From assembly GCA_016839665.1 (NCBI GenBank), contig JAEOTU010000155.1, forward strand, positions 1 to 5,045: a stretch of 5,045 bases of DNA. The letters run 5' to 3'. Positions 1 through 4,661 of the stretch are shown piece after piece (positions within the stretch are counted from its first letter, which is position 1; each line of letters opens with the position of its first letter). The translations under genes and the position numbers were made by a program. Source of the stretch: Candidatus Hodarchaeota archaeon (lineage in GTDB: Archaea; Asgardarchaeota; Heimdallarchaeia; Hodarchaeales; Hodarchaeaceae). A model generated the notes under the pieces. It was not told the origin of the DNA. It saw only the letters and a list, made by a program, of their open reading frames with translations, and did not search any database.

Positions 1-3
1 ATT

Positions 4-306
4 ATGAAACCAGACTTGGAAAAAGCCATAAGTATGGTTATCAGTACAGGAAAAGTAAAATTGGGATATAACGCTGCTTTAAAAAGCATTTCAAGCGGAA
101 AAGTTAAAACTGCCATAATTTCAAACAATCTACCGTTGAAATTAAAGAGAATATTAATAAGAAATTGTAACCTTTCGCAAGTTCCAATCATACAGTATGA
201 AAAAAGTGGTTTCGAACTTGGAGCTGTGTGTGGACGTCCTCATCTAGTTTCTGCATTGGTAATCTTAGATCCAGGAAATTCAAAAATCCTAGATTATCTT
301 CAATAG
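4..306 (+). CDS. rpl30e: Ribosomal protein L30e
   Basis: This 100-residue protein is the archaeal/eukaryotic large-subunit protein L30e, a small alpha/beta RNA-binding protein of the L7Ae/L30e fold that binds kinked RNA. Family landmarks are visible: the N-terminal helix with TGKVKLG (residues 15-21), the strand KTAIISNN (35-42), and the most diagnostic block, ELGAVCGRPH (71-80), followed by ALVILDPGNSKIL (84-96). Length and both ends match typical archaeal L30e proteins, so the ATG three bases into the window is probably the true start, although any ribosome binding site lies outside. The nusA gene follows within about a dozen bases, which is the usual order at the end of the archaeal RNA polymerase operon. 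Identification is from remembered family motifs. Confidence 0.95.
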   Translation: MKPDLEKAISMVISTGKVKLGYNAALKSISSGKVKTAIISNNLPLKLKRILIRNCNLSQVPIIQYEKSGFELGAVCGRPHLVSALVILDPGNSKILDYLQ

Positions 307-317
307 GATGTTTATTC

Positions 318-758
318 TTGTCAAATATTCGAATGTCTCAGGAGGAGCTTCGTTTTATTTCCATTCTCGAAGGCTTAACTGGCGCTCTTGCTTTAGATTG
401 TATTTGGGATAAAACGAAAAGTCGTGTAATCTTTGTAGTTCGTCGAAATGATACAGGAAAAGTGATAGGCCGAGGTGGAACAACCATTAGAAGACTTCGT
501 GAACATTTCCAAAAAAGTATTGATATAGTTGAATATTCTGAAAGACCAGAGGTATTTGTCACAAATACACTAGCACCTGCAAAGACGCAAAACGTTGAGA
601 TTCATGAGAAATCAGGTAAAAAAACTATTGTTGTAACAGTTATTCCCCAAGAAAGAGGCAAAGCAATCGGAAAAAACGGTAGAAACATCCAACGCTCGCG
701 TCTTTTGATGAAAAGACACTTTGGAGTCAATAATGTGATTATTCAAAGTCCTCCATAA
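318..758 (+). CDS. nusA: Archaeal NusA-like KH-domain transcription factor
   Basis: This 146-residue protein consists almost entirely of two KH RNA-binding domains, as in archaeal NusA, which lacks the N-terminal polymerase-binding and S1 domains of bacterial NusA. KH1 carries VIGRGG (residues 49-54) and is followed by the typical IDIVEYSERPEVFVTNTLAPA stretch (about 68-88). KH2 carries AIGKNGRNIQRSRLLMKRHFG (116-136). The proposed start is the TTG at 318: an AGGA lies nine bases upstream, and the resulting N-terminus MSNIRMSQEEL resembles archaeal relatives. An ATG at 333 (141 residues) is the main alternative and has no obvious ribosome binding site. An in-frame opening continues further upstream inside rpl30e but has no family similarity. 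The role is inferred to be RNA binding during transcription elongation or antitermination, co-transcribed with rpl30e. Confidence 0.93.
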   Translation: MSNIRMSQEELRFISILEGLTGALALDCIWDKTKSRVIFVVRRNDTGKVIGRGGTTIRRLREHFQKSIDIVEYSERPEVFVTNTLAPAKTQNVEIHEKSGKKTIVVTVIPQERGKAIGKNGRNIQRSRLLMKRHFGVNNVIIQSPP

Positions 759-859
759 TCTATCATATTTTAAATTTTACAACAAAACCTTTCAAATGTA
801 TAACCTAAACAAGGCTCAAAGAAGAGTATTTTCTCTAAAAACTAGGATATGGTGTTTGA

Positions 860-868
860 TTATAATAT
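860..868 (+). promoter_or_regulatory. Possible TATA box inside an inverted repeat before rps12
   Basis: The 141-base gap between nusA and rps12 contains an AT-rich TTATAATAT element about 35 bases before the ATG. It is flanked by the inverted repeat TTGAT (856-860) and ATCAA (867-871). Its spacing would place transcription initiation close to the start codon. No BRE element is convincing and AT-rich sequence gives such matches by chance, so this is only a candidate for an internal promoter or operator. Confidence 0.25.
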
Positions 869-899
869 CAAAAGATCAATTTCATTTAGGCGAAGAATT

Positions 900-1343
900 A
901 TGACAGGATTAAAATCACCGCGAGGAGAATTTGCTGCAAATAAGCTAATTCGGAAAAGAAAGAAATTTCGCTGGAAGAATACAATATACAAACGAAAAGT
1001 GCTCCGCTTAAAGGAGAAGTTTGACCCATTGGAAGGAGCTCCTCAGGCAAGAGGAATTGTAATTGAAAAGGTTGGAATTGAGTCGAAACAACCAAATTCT
1101 GCAATTCGGAAATGTGTAAGAGTACAGCTAATAAAAAATGGAAAACAGGTTACTGCATTTGTCCCTGGTGATGGAGGTCTGTTATTTATTGACGAACACG
1201 ATGAGGTTATAATAGAGGGAATTGGAGGGGGGAAAGGTGGAGCGATCGGGGATTTACCAGGTGTTCGATATAAAGTAGTCCTCGTGAATGGAGTTAGTCT
1301 TACTGCTTTACTTTCAGGAAAGAAAGAAAAGCCAATGCGGTGA
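900..1343 (+). CDS. rps12: Ribosomal protein S12 (S23e type)
   Basis: This is small-subunit protein S12, which sits at the decoding centre and affects translational accuracy. Conserved blocks are all present: [12 protein letters not shown] (residues 5-16), the [13 protein letters not shown] segment (42-54), [15 protein letters not shown] (63-77), FVPGDGG (87-93), IDEHDEV (97-103) and the C-terminal [11 protein letters not shown] (117-127) ending in KKEKPMR. Starting at ATG 900 gives exactly 147 residues, the usual archaeal length, with an AGGCGA motif six bases upstream. An in-frame ATG at 849 would add 17 residues absent from the family and has a poorly spaced AGG, so it is disfavoured. The loop [10 protein letters not shown] (109-118) differs from the GGRMGGAMGD I recall for relatives, but the change is conservative. 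It lies 141 bases after nusA, so it may also have its own promoter. Confidence 0.96.
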   Translation: MTGLKSPRGEFAANKLIRKRKKFRWKNTIYKRKVLRLKEKFDPLEGAPQARGIVIEKVGIESKQPNSAIRKCVRVQLIKNGKQVTAFVPGDGGLLFIDEHDEVIIEGIGGGKGGAIGDLPGVRYKVVLVNGVSLTALLSGKKEKPMR

Positions 1344-1406
1344 AAATGAGATCTATTTAATCGTCGGGGGTATTGAGACTCCCCTGAACAGGAAAATGAT
1401 TTCTTA

Positions 1407-2096
1407 ATGCCAATCGTACCAAAAACGAGTTATGAAATCGTTACTCCTGAAGTTATTTCATGGTCATTTAAACAAACTGAGCTTTACAAAAAAATAATTG
1501 CTTTTGTTGATAAAATAGATAGTTTTAGATCACCCAAGATCCTTTTAGAACAGTATTCTTTACCTAGTGATTTAATAGCACTAATCCTTATCCTAAGTTC
1601 AGATGACTTAATCGGACAAAATGTCGTTGATCTTGGGTGTGGAACTGGTAGATTGACCTTACCAATAAAGAAATTTTTCTCAGACCGTGTTTTAGGAGTT
1701 GACATAGACTCTGATGCCATAACTCACCTCGTTCAATCACAAAAACAAAATTCACTCTCGTTAGATTTATTAATCGCCTCAGTTGAATTCTTAGAAACCT
1801 TCAACTGGGGAAATAAATACCAAACCACATTTATGAACCCACCTTTCGGAACTAAAAGGCGTAAACTAGATCTTGTATTTTTAAAGCAAGCATTGAAATA
1901 TTCTCAAACAATTATCTCTGTCCACAAGTCGAATCCTGAAACTCAGAAAATAATTACGCAGCTAGGGAAACAAAATGAAAAAAAGGTCGAAATTTTAGCT
2001 ACAATAAATTTCCCTCAATTTCCCTCCTTCCATTTTCACCGAAAATATAAACACTATGTTTGTGTGGACTTACTACGAATTGTACCAGGTTATTAA
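1407..2096 (+). CDS. METTL5-like rRNA adenine-N6 methyltransferase
   Basis: This 229-residue protein is a class I SAM-dependent methyltransferase of the METTL5 family. Human METTL5 makes m6A in 18S rRNA near the decoding site, so the archaeal enzyme is inferred to modify the matching 16S adenine. Visible motifs are the family signature LLEQY (residues 46-50), SAM-binding motif I VVDLGCGTGRL (73-83), the acidic motif VLGVDID (95-101), catalytic motif IV NPPFGTKRR (144-152), SVHKSN (171-176) and the C-terminal FHFHRK (208-213). LLEQY lies about 20 residues further from the N-terminus than in human METTL5, giving a short extension of unknown function. The ATG at 1407 is the only sensible start; an AGGA lies 13 bases upstream, which is rather far. 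It occupies the position where rps7 usually follows rps12, and another rRNA or RNA N6-adenine target cannot be excluded. Confidence 0.88.
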   Translation: MPIVPKTSYEIVTPEVISWSFKQTELYKKIIAFVDKIDSFRSPKILLEQYSLPSDLIALILILSSDDLIGQNVVDLGCGTGRLTLPIKKFFSDRVLGVDIDSDAITHLVQSQKQNSLSLDLLIASVEFLETFNWGNKYQTTFMNPPFGTKRRKLDLVFLKQALKYSQTIISVHKSNPETQKIITQLGKQNEKKVEILATINFPQFPSFHFHRKYKHYVCVDLLRIVPGY

Positions 2097-2127
2097 AATT
2101 GCTAAAATATGTTCAATTTTGCCATAA

Positions 2128-2139
2128 TTTTAATTTTTA
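2128..2139 (+). terminator. T-rich tract after the methyltransferase gene
   Basis: About 30 bases after the stop codon of the methyltransferase gene lies a T-rich stretch, TTTTAATTTTTA, and further pyrimidine-rich runs continue to about 2190. Archaeal RNA polymerase commonly terminates at such runs without a hairpin. The position, before a 230-base gap and a new gene cluster, fits the end of a transcription unit, but composition alone makes this weak. Confidence 0.3.
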
Positions 2140-2175
2140 TTAGTTGTCATAAATTTCTTTCAATCTTTCTTAGCC

Positions 2176-2234
2176 GAGCTTTTGTCTTTTGACAATCAGT
2201 TGATAGAGAGTTTAATAAAAACTGTAAAGCTCTC
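2176..2234. repeat. Cluster of inverted repeats in the gap before csl4
   Basis: The 230-base gap (2097-2326) has no credible reading frame. It contains a perfect hairpin, TTGTC-TTTT-GACAA (2182-2195), overlapping by one base the left arm of a wider pair GAGCTTT (2176-2182) and AAAGCTC (2226-2232). A further short pair is GAGAG (2206-2210) with CTCTC (2230-2234), which competes for the right arm. This could be a structured leader, a regulator site or a small RNA, or chance in AT-rich DNA. Confidence 0.3.
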
Positions 2235-2290
2235 CGAATGAAAAAAATTAAAGTGTCCAACAATTTTAATAGTTACATATTATCAGCGAG

Positions 2291-2300
2291 ATTATTAAAA
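2291..2300 (+). promoter_or_regulatory. Candidate TATA box for the csl4-rio1-dim2 cluster
   Basis: ATTATTAAAA lies about 30 bases upstream of the csl4 ATG. With the usual archaeal distance of 25-27 bases from TATA centre to start site, transcription would begin nearly at the ATG. That fits a leaderless message and the absence of a recognisable Shine-Dalgarno before csl4. A second AT-rich candidate, TTTAATAAAA, sits at 2211-2220. Confidence 0.35.
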
Positions 2301-2326
2301 AGCTATGCTAGATAGTTTATCTGGGA

Positions 2327-2944
2327 ATGGACATGGAAAGTAATAAGGAACTCGACTCAAATGATAATTTGGTATTACCAGGTGACAAGATAGCGGTAAT
2401 AGAGGAATTTTTGCCGGATGAAACTTGTTATGAAAAAGATGGGGGTATTTATTCTAAAGTTCTTGGTCGTGTGGTAACGGATCCTAAGAAACATAAAATC
2501 TCGGTTATCCCAAAGAAATCTCACCACTTATTGAAGAACGGCGATATTGGGGTGGGTCGTGTAGAATTCATGAAAAAACAGATCGCATCAGTAAACATTT
2601 ATCATTTAAATCAAGAAGACGTTTTGATTCCCATAAATGCTGTGTTACATATTTCAGAAGCCTCTCAACGTTTTGTCAAAAATATGTATGAAGTAACCAG
2701 ACCAGGAGATTGGCTTCAATTTCGGATAATTAGAGCAATAAAACCAGTGTATATCAGTTTAATTGGAGAAGGATTAGGAGTAATTTGTTCTTTTTGTATT
2801 CAATGTAGTCATGAATTGGAGTACAAAAGACGAAATTTGTTAGAATGTCCGAATTGTGAGCTAATACAGCCAAGAATTACCTCTAAATACTTTAGAAAAA
2901 ACCCATTTCGTAAATTGAGGATATCTAGGGATGAAGCCAGATGA
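2327..2944 (+). CDS. csl4: Exosome RNA-binding subunit Csl4
   Basis: This 205-residue protein matches archaeal Csl4, a cap subunit of the RNA exosome that helps recruit RNA to the Rrp41-Rrp42 core for 3'-to-5' processing and decay. The domain order is right: an N-terminal beta domain beginning LVLPGDKIAVIEEFLP (residues 15-30) with GGIYSKVLGRV (39-49), a central S1 RNA-binding domain (about 70-146, including GDIGVGRV and LHISEAS), and a C-terminal zinc ribbon with Cys157, Cys160, Cys174 and Cys177. The last 20 or so residues are a basic tail beyond the ribbon. The ATG at 2327 has no clear ribosome binding site, and an in-frame ATG at 2333 is almost equally possible. The end of the gene overlaps rio1 by 14 bases, implying co-transcription and possibly coupled translation. 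Confidence 0.92.
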   Translation: MDMESNKELDSNDNLVLPGDKIAVIEEFLPDETCYEKDGGIYSKVLGRVVTDPKKHKISVIPKKSHHLLKNGDIGVGRVEFMKKQIASVNIYHLNQEDVLIPINAVLHISEASQRFVKNMYEVTRPGDWLQFRIIRAIKPVYISLIGEGLGVICSFCIQCSHELEYKRRNLLECPNCELIQPRITSKYFRKNPFRKLRISRDEAR

Positions 2945-3764
2945 CAAGAAGATAATGGATATTATTTATCGAAACGAAGACCGTTGGCGGAAAAAAAGAA
3001 AGAGATCGGAGGATTACCAAACCACTGATTCAGTGATAGATCTGAATACAACAAAGGAATTAAAACGGCTACAAAATCGGGGATTTATTAGCTCAATTAC
3101 TGGAACTATTGCCTCTGGAAAGGAATCAGGTGTATTCTTAGCTGAACTTGGATCAGAAGGAGAGGAGCATTGTAAAGCTTTTTCAATTGAATCACCTATA
3201 GTTTTAAAAATATTTCGTACAGGAACGCTTAATTTTAAGCAAATAATCCGTTATATCAATGGTGATAGAAGATTTCATAAATATAGCAAGAAAACTCGCC
3301 GCATCATTAACCTCTGGGTTGAGAAAGAATACAAAAACCTTCATAGAAGTTCATTAGCAGAAATCAATGTTCCTAAACCAATTTTTGTAAAGAAAAATAT
3401 TCTGTTAATGGAGCTCCTAGGAAAAGATGGTAAACCCTATCCGTTATTGAGACATACACCAAGTGCTATTACAAAATTCACATTAGACCAAATATTAAAT
3501 CAAACCAGACTTCTTTTCCAGCAGGCAGACCTAGTACATGCTGATTTATCTCCTTTCAACATTCTAATGGGAGGGAAAACGCCCTATCTCATTGATATGA
3601 GTCAAAGTGTTTTAACTTCGCATCCGGAGGCATTAGAATTTCTCAAACGGGATTTAACAAACATTCTTTCTTTTTTCTCAAAGAAAGGACTTGATATCCC
3701 TGATAAAAAAGTGCTATTTGACGAGATTACTAAGGATTTTTCGGATAAAAACCTTTTTCTTTAA
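2931..3764 (+). CDS. rio1: RIO-type atypical kinase Rio1
   Basis: This 277-residue protein is a RIO1-family ATPase/kinase, which acts in the last steps of small ribosomal subunit maturation. An N-terminal basic helix-rich segment (1-50) precedes the kinase fold. Motifs are the P-loop ASGKESGVFLA (61-71), the ATP-anchoring lysine in VLKIF (Lys93), YINGDRRF (108-115, close to the Rio1-type YIRGDPRF), LWVEKEYKNL (128-137), the hinge LLMELLGKDGKP (158-169), the catalytic loop VHADLSPFNIL (202-212, Asp205 and Asn210), and the metal-binding motif LIDMSQSV (220-227, Asp222). The Rio1-like YINGD and EKEYKNL blocks favour Rio1 over Rio2, and no winged-helix domain precedes the kinase. All catalytic residues are intact. 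The ATG at 2931 lies inside csl4 with a GAGG ten bases upstream. Confidence 0.93.
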   Translation: MKPDDKKIMDIIYRNEDRWRKKRKRSEDYQTTDSVIDLNTTKELKRLQNRGFISSITGTIASGKESGVFLAELGSEGEEHCKAFSIESPIVLKIFRTGTLNFKQIIRYINGDRRFHKYSKKTRRIINLWVEKEYKNLHRSSLAEINVPKPIFVKKNILLMELLGKDGKPYPLLRHTPSAITKFTLDQILNQTRLLFQQADLVHADLSPFNILMGGKTPYLIDMSQSVLTSHPEALEFLKRDLTNILSFFSKKGLDIPDKKVLFDEITKDFSDKNLFL

Positions 3765-3808
3765 ATTATTCAAGAAATCTCAAAAAGCTTTTAGGTGAAA
3801 TAAATCGA

Positions 3809-4375
3809 ATGGTTATAGAAAGTCGGTTAAGGATCCCAAAAACTCGGATAGGAGTTTTAATTGGGAAGAATGGTGAAGTAAAATCAGAGATAGAATCGAT
3901 AGCAGGTGTTTCTATTCGTATCAATAGTGATGAGGGATCAGTTTACATATGTTCAACTTCTCGTACTCCAGATCCGACATTCGTGTGGAAAGCTAGGGAC
4001 ATTGCAAAAGCAATTGGAAGAGGTTTCAGTGCAGAGAAAGCTTTCCTTCTTTTAGATGACGATGTATTTCTAGAGACGATTGAACTTACGGGATCGAAAA
4101 ATAATATTAAAAGGTTAAAATCACGAATTATAGGTGAGAAAGGAAAAGCAAGAAAGATGATTGAGGATGGAACTGAAGTTTTTCTTTCCATCTTTGGAGA
4201 TCAAGTTTCGATAATAGGAGAAGTTCTGGAGATCAGAAATGCAAGAGAGGCTATAACGAAGCTAATTCATGGTTCAAAACATAGTACCGTCTATCGCTAT
4301 CTAGAACAACTACGCTTTAAATCTAAACAGGAACCTCTACGAATTTGGAAAAATAATTATCTAGAAGAGAATTGA
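3809..4375 (+). CDS. Dim2/Pno1-type double KH-domain ribosome biogenesis protein
   Basis: This 188-residue protein has two KH RNA-binding domains and matches the archaeal relative of eukaryotic Dim2/Pno1, which binds the 3' region of small-subunit rRNA during maturation. KH1 has VLIGKNGEVKSEIE (residues 16-29) and the linked helix AIGRGFSAEKAFLLLDDD (68-85). KH2 has RIIGEKGKARKMIE (106-119), and the signature GSKHSTVYRYLE (155-166) closes the second domain. Both GxxG loops are intact. The start is supported by an AGGTGA motif at 3793-3798, ten bases before the ATG. It follows rio1 after 44 bases; a rio1-KH gene pair is familiar from many archaea, and in eukaryotes both proteins act on pre-40S particles, so a shared role in 16S end maturation is inferred. 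Confidence 0.92.
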   Translation: MVIESRLRIPKTRIGVLIGKNGEVKSEIESIAGVSIRINSDEGSVYICSTSRTPDPTFVWKARDIAKAIGRGFSAEKAFLLLDDDVFLETIELTGSKNNIKRLKSRIIGEKGKARKMIEDGTEVFLSIFGDQVSIIGEVLEIRNAREAITKLIHGSKHSTVYRYLEQLRFKSKQEPLRIWKNNYLEEN

Positions 4376-4387
4376 AAAATATTTAAG
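4376..4387 (+). promoter_or_regulatory. Candidate TATA box for tRNA-Ala
   Basis: AAAATATTTAAG begins directly after the dim2/pno1 stop codon and its centre is about 38 bases before the first tRNA base. Initiation 25-27 bases downstream would leave a leader of roughly a dozen bases for RNase P to remove. The match to an archaeal TATA element is reasonable and the placement suits an independently transcribed tRNA. Confidence 0.45.
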
Positions 4388-4457
4388 AAAAACAATATTT
4401 CCCACACTCGCATATTCGGGGCCGATAGCTCAGCTTGGAAGTAGCGCCTGACTTGCA

Positions 4458-4487
4458 ATCAGAAGGTTAGATACCGCTGTTCAAGAT
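4458..4487 (+). other. tRNA intron 1, canonical 37/38 position
   Basis: The proposed intron is 30 bases and interrupts the anticodon loop one base after the anticodon. The central helix of a bulge-helix-bulge motif is formed by CTTG (4452-4455) with CAAG (4482-4485). The 3' bulge is ATA (4486-4488), directly followed by the anticodon stem strand TCAGG. The inner helix is imperfect, made of CAG/CTG (4460-4462 with 4477-4479) and GGT/ACC (4465-4467 with 4473-4475), so this is a relaxed motif. Because ATCAG occurs at both ends (4458-4462 and 4488-4492), several cut positions give the same mature sequence; 37/38 is chosen for the helix geometry. Confidence 0.85.
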
Positions 4488-4509
4488 ATCAGGAGGTCGC
4501 GAGTTCAAA

Positions 4510-4539
4510 AGGTATATAGTTTACCTTTATACCTGAAAA
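4510..4539 (+). other. tRNA intron 2, non-canonical T-loop position 59/60
   Basis: This 30-base insertion splits the T-loop. It forms a textbook bulge-helix-bulge: outer helix, the T stem GCGAG/CTCGC; central 4-bp helix, TTCA (4504-4507) with TGAA (4534-4537); 3-base bulges AAA (4508-4510) and AAT (4538-4540); and inner helix, GGTATA (4511-4516) with TATACC (4528-4533). Cutting after the second base of each bulge gives intron 4510-4539 and restores TTCAAAT. Any cut from three to six bases into the loop yields the same product, so the sequence of the mature tRNA is secure even if the exact cut is not. Confidence 0.88.
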
Positions 4540-4571
4540 TCTCGCTCGGTCCACCATTTTAACAAGAAACC

Positions 4572-4586
4572 CACTAGAATCTAGTG
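4572..4586. repeat. 15-base palindrome between tRNA-Ala and the convergent gene
   Basis: CACTAGA and TCTAGTG form a perfect inverted repeat around a single central A at 4579. As RNA it would be a 6-bp hairpin with a 3-base loop. It lies 16 bases after the tRNA CCA end and just past the T-rich tract that would end the minus-strand gene, so it may be a 3'-end or processing structure. No T-run follows directly on the plus strand. Confidence 0.4.
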
Positions 4587-4589
4587 TAG

Positions 4590-4601
4590 AAAAAAAAGAA
4601 G
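4590..4601 (-). terminator. T-run terminator of the minus-strand small membrane protein gene
   Basis: On the minus strand a run reading CTTCTTTTTTTT begins about 60 bases after the stop codon of the gene at 4662-4883. A T-run of this kind is the usual archaeal termination signal. It lies between the two convergent genes, where termination is needed to avoid transcribing the antisense of the tRNA. Confidence 0.4.
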
Positions 4602-4661
4602 TATTTAAATGTAAGATTTTGGGGAGAATTTGAACATCGATTTATGATAAAACTAAATCTT

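Larger units (their letters stand above)
4419..4556 (+). tRNA. tRNA-Ala (anticodon UGC) with two introns
   Basis: The gene folds into a complete tRNA once two 30-base introns are removed. The acceptor stem GGGCCGA (4419-4425) pairs with TCGGTCC (4546-4552), including a G3:U70 wobble, the classic alanine identity element. The discriminator is A4553 and the CCA end is encoded (4554-4556). The D arm starts GCTC (4428-4431) with GG at 4437-4438; its 13:22 pair appears mismatched. The anticodon stem CCTGA (4447-4451) pairs with TCAGG (4489-4493) around the loop CTTGCAA, anticodon TGC at 4454-4456. The T stem GCGAG (4499-4503) pairs with CTCGC (4541-4545), and splicing restores the canonical T-loop TTCAAAT. 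Mature length is 78 bases with CCA. Programs that do not model T-loop introns may miss or misannotate this gene. Confidence 0.93.

Noticed and set aside
228..317. N-terminal 30 codons of the long nusA frame overlapping rpl30e
   Set aside because: The translated segment has no resemblance to NusA N-termini, overlaps conserved L30e coding sequence, and lacks a placed ribosome binding site.
338..562. Minus-strand reading frame inside nusA
   Set aside because: It is the antisense shadow of the conserved KH1 coding region, with no family resemblance or ribosome binding site.
849..899. Seventeen-residue upstream extension of S12
   Set aside because: Starting at ATG 900 gives the standard 147 residues and a better spaced ribosome binding site; the extension also covers the TATA-like palindrome.
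3943..4191. Minus-strand reading frame inside the dim2/pno1 gene
   Set aside because: It lies wholly antisense to conserved KH-domain coding sequence and shows no recognisable protein features.
4479..4487. GTTCAAGAT resembling a tRNA T-loop inside the first intron
   Set aside because: No T-stem flanks it; it resembles a T-loop only because CAAG must pair with the anticodon-loop CTTG in the splicing motif. The true T arm is at 4499-4545.
4419..4556. Reading the tRNA as tRNA-Cys (GCA) or as a broken tRNA pseudogene
   Set aside because: The loop CTTGCAA places TGC at positions 34-36, the stem has the alanine G3:U70 pair, and removal of two motif-supported introns restores the acceptor, anticodon and T arms, leaving only a D-stem mismatch.
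4640..4660. Possible C/D box small RNA (TTATGATAA resembling a C box)
   Set aside because: No matching D box CTGA or internal C'/D' pair lies at a suitable distance.
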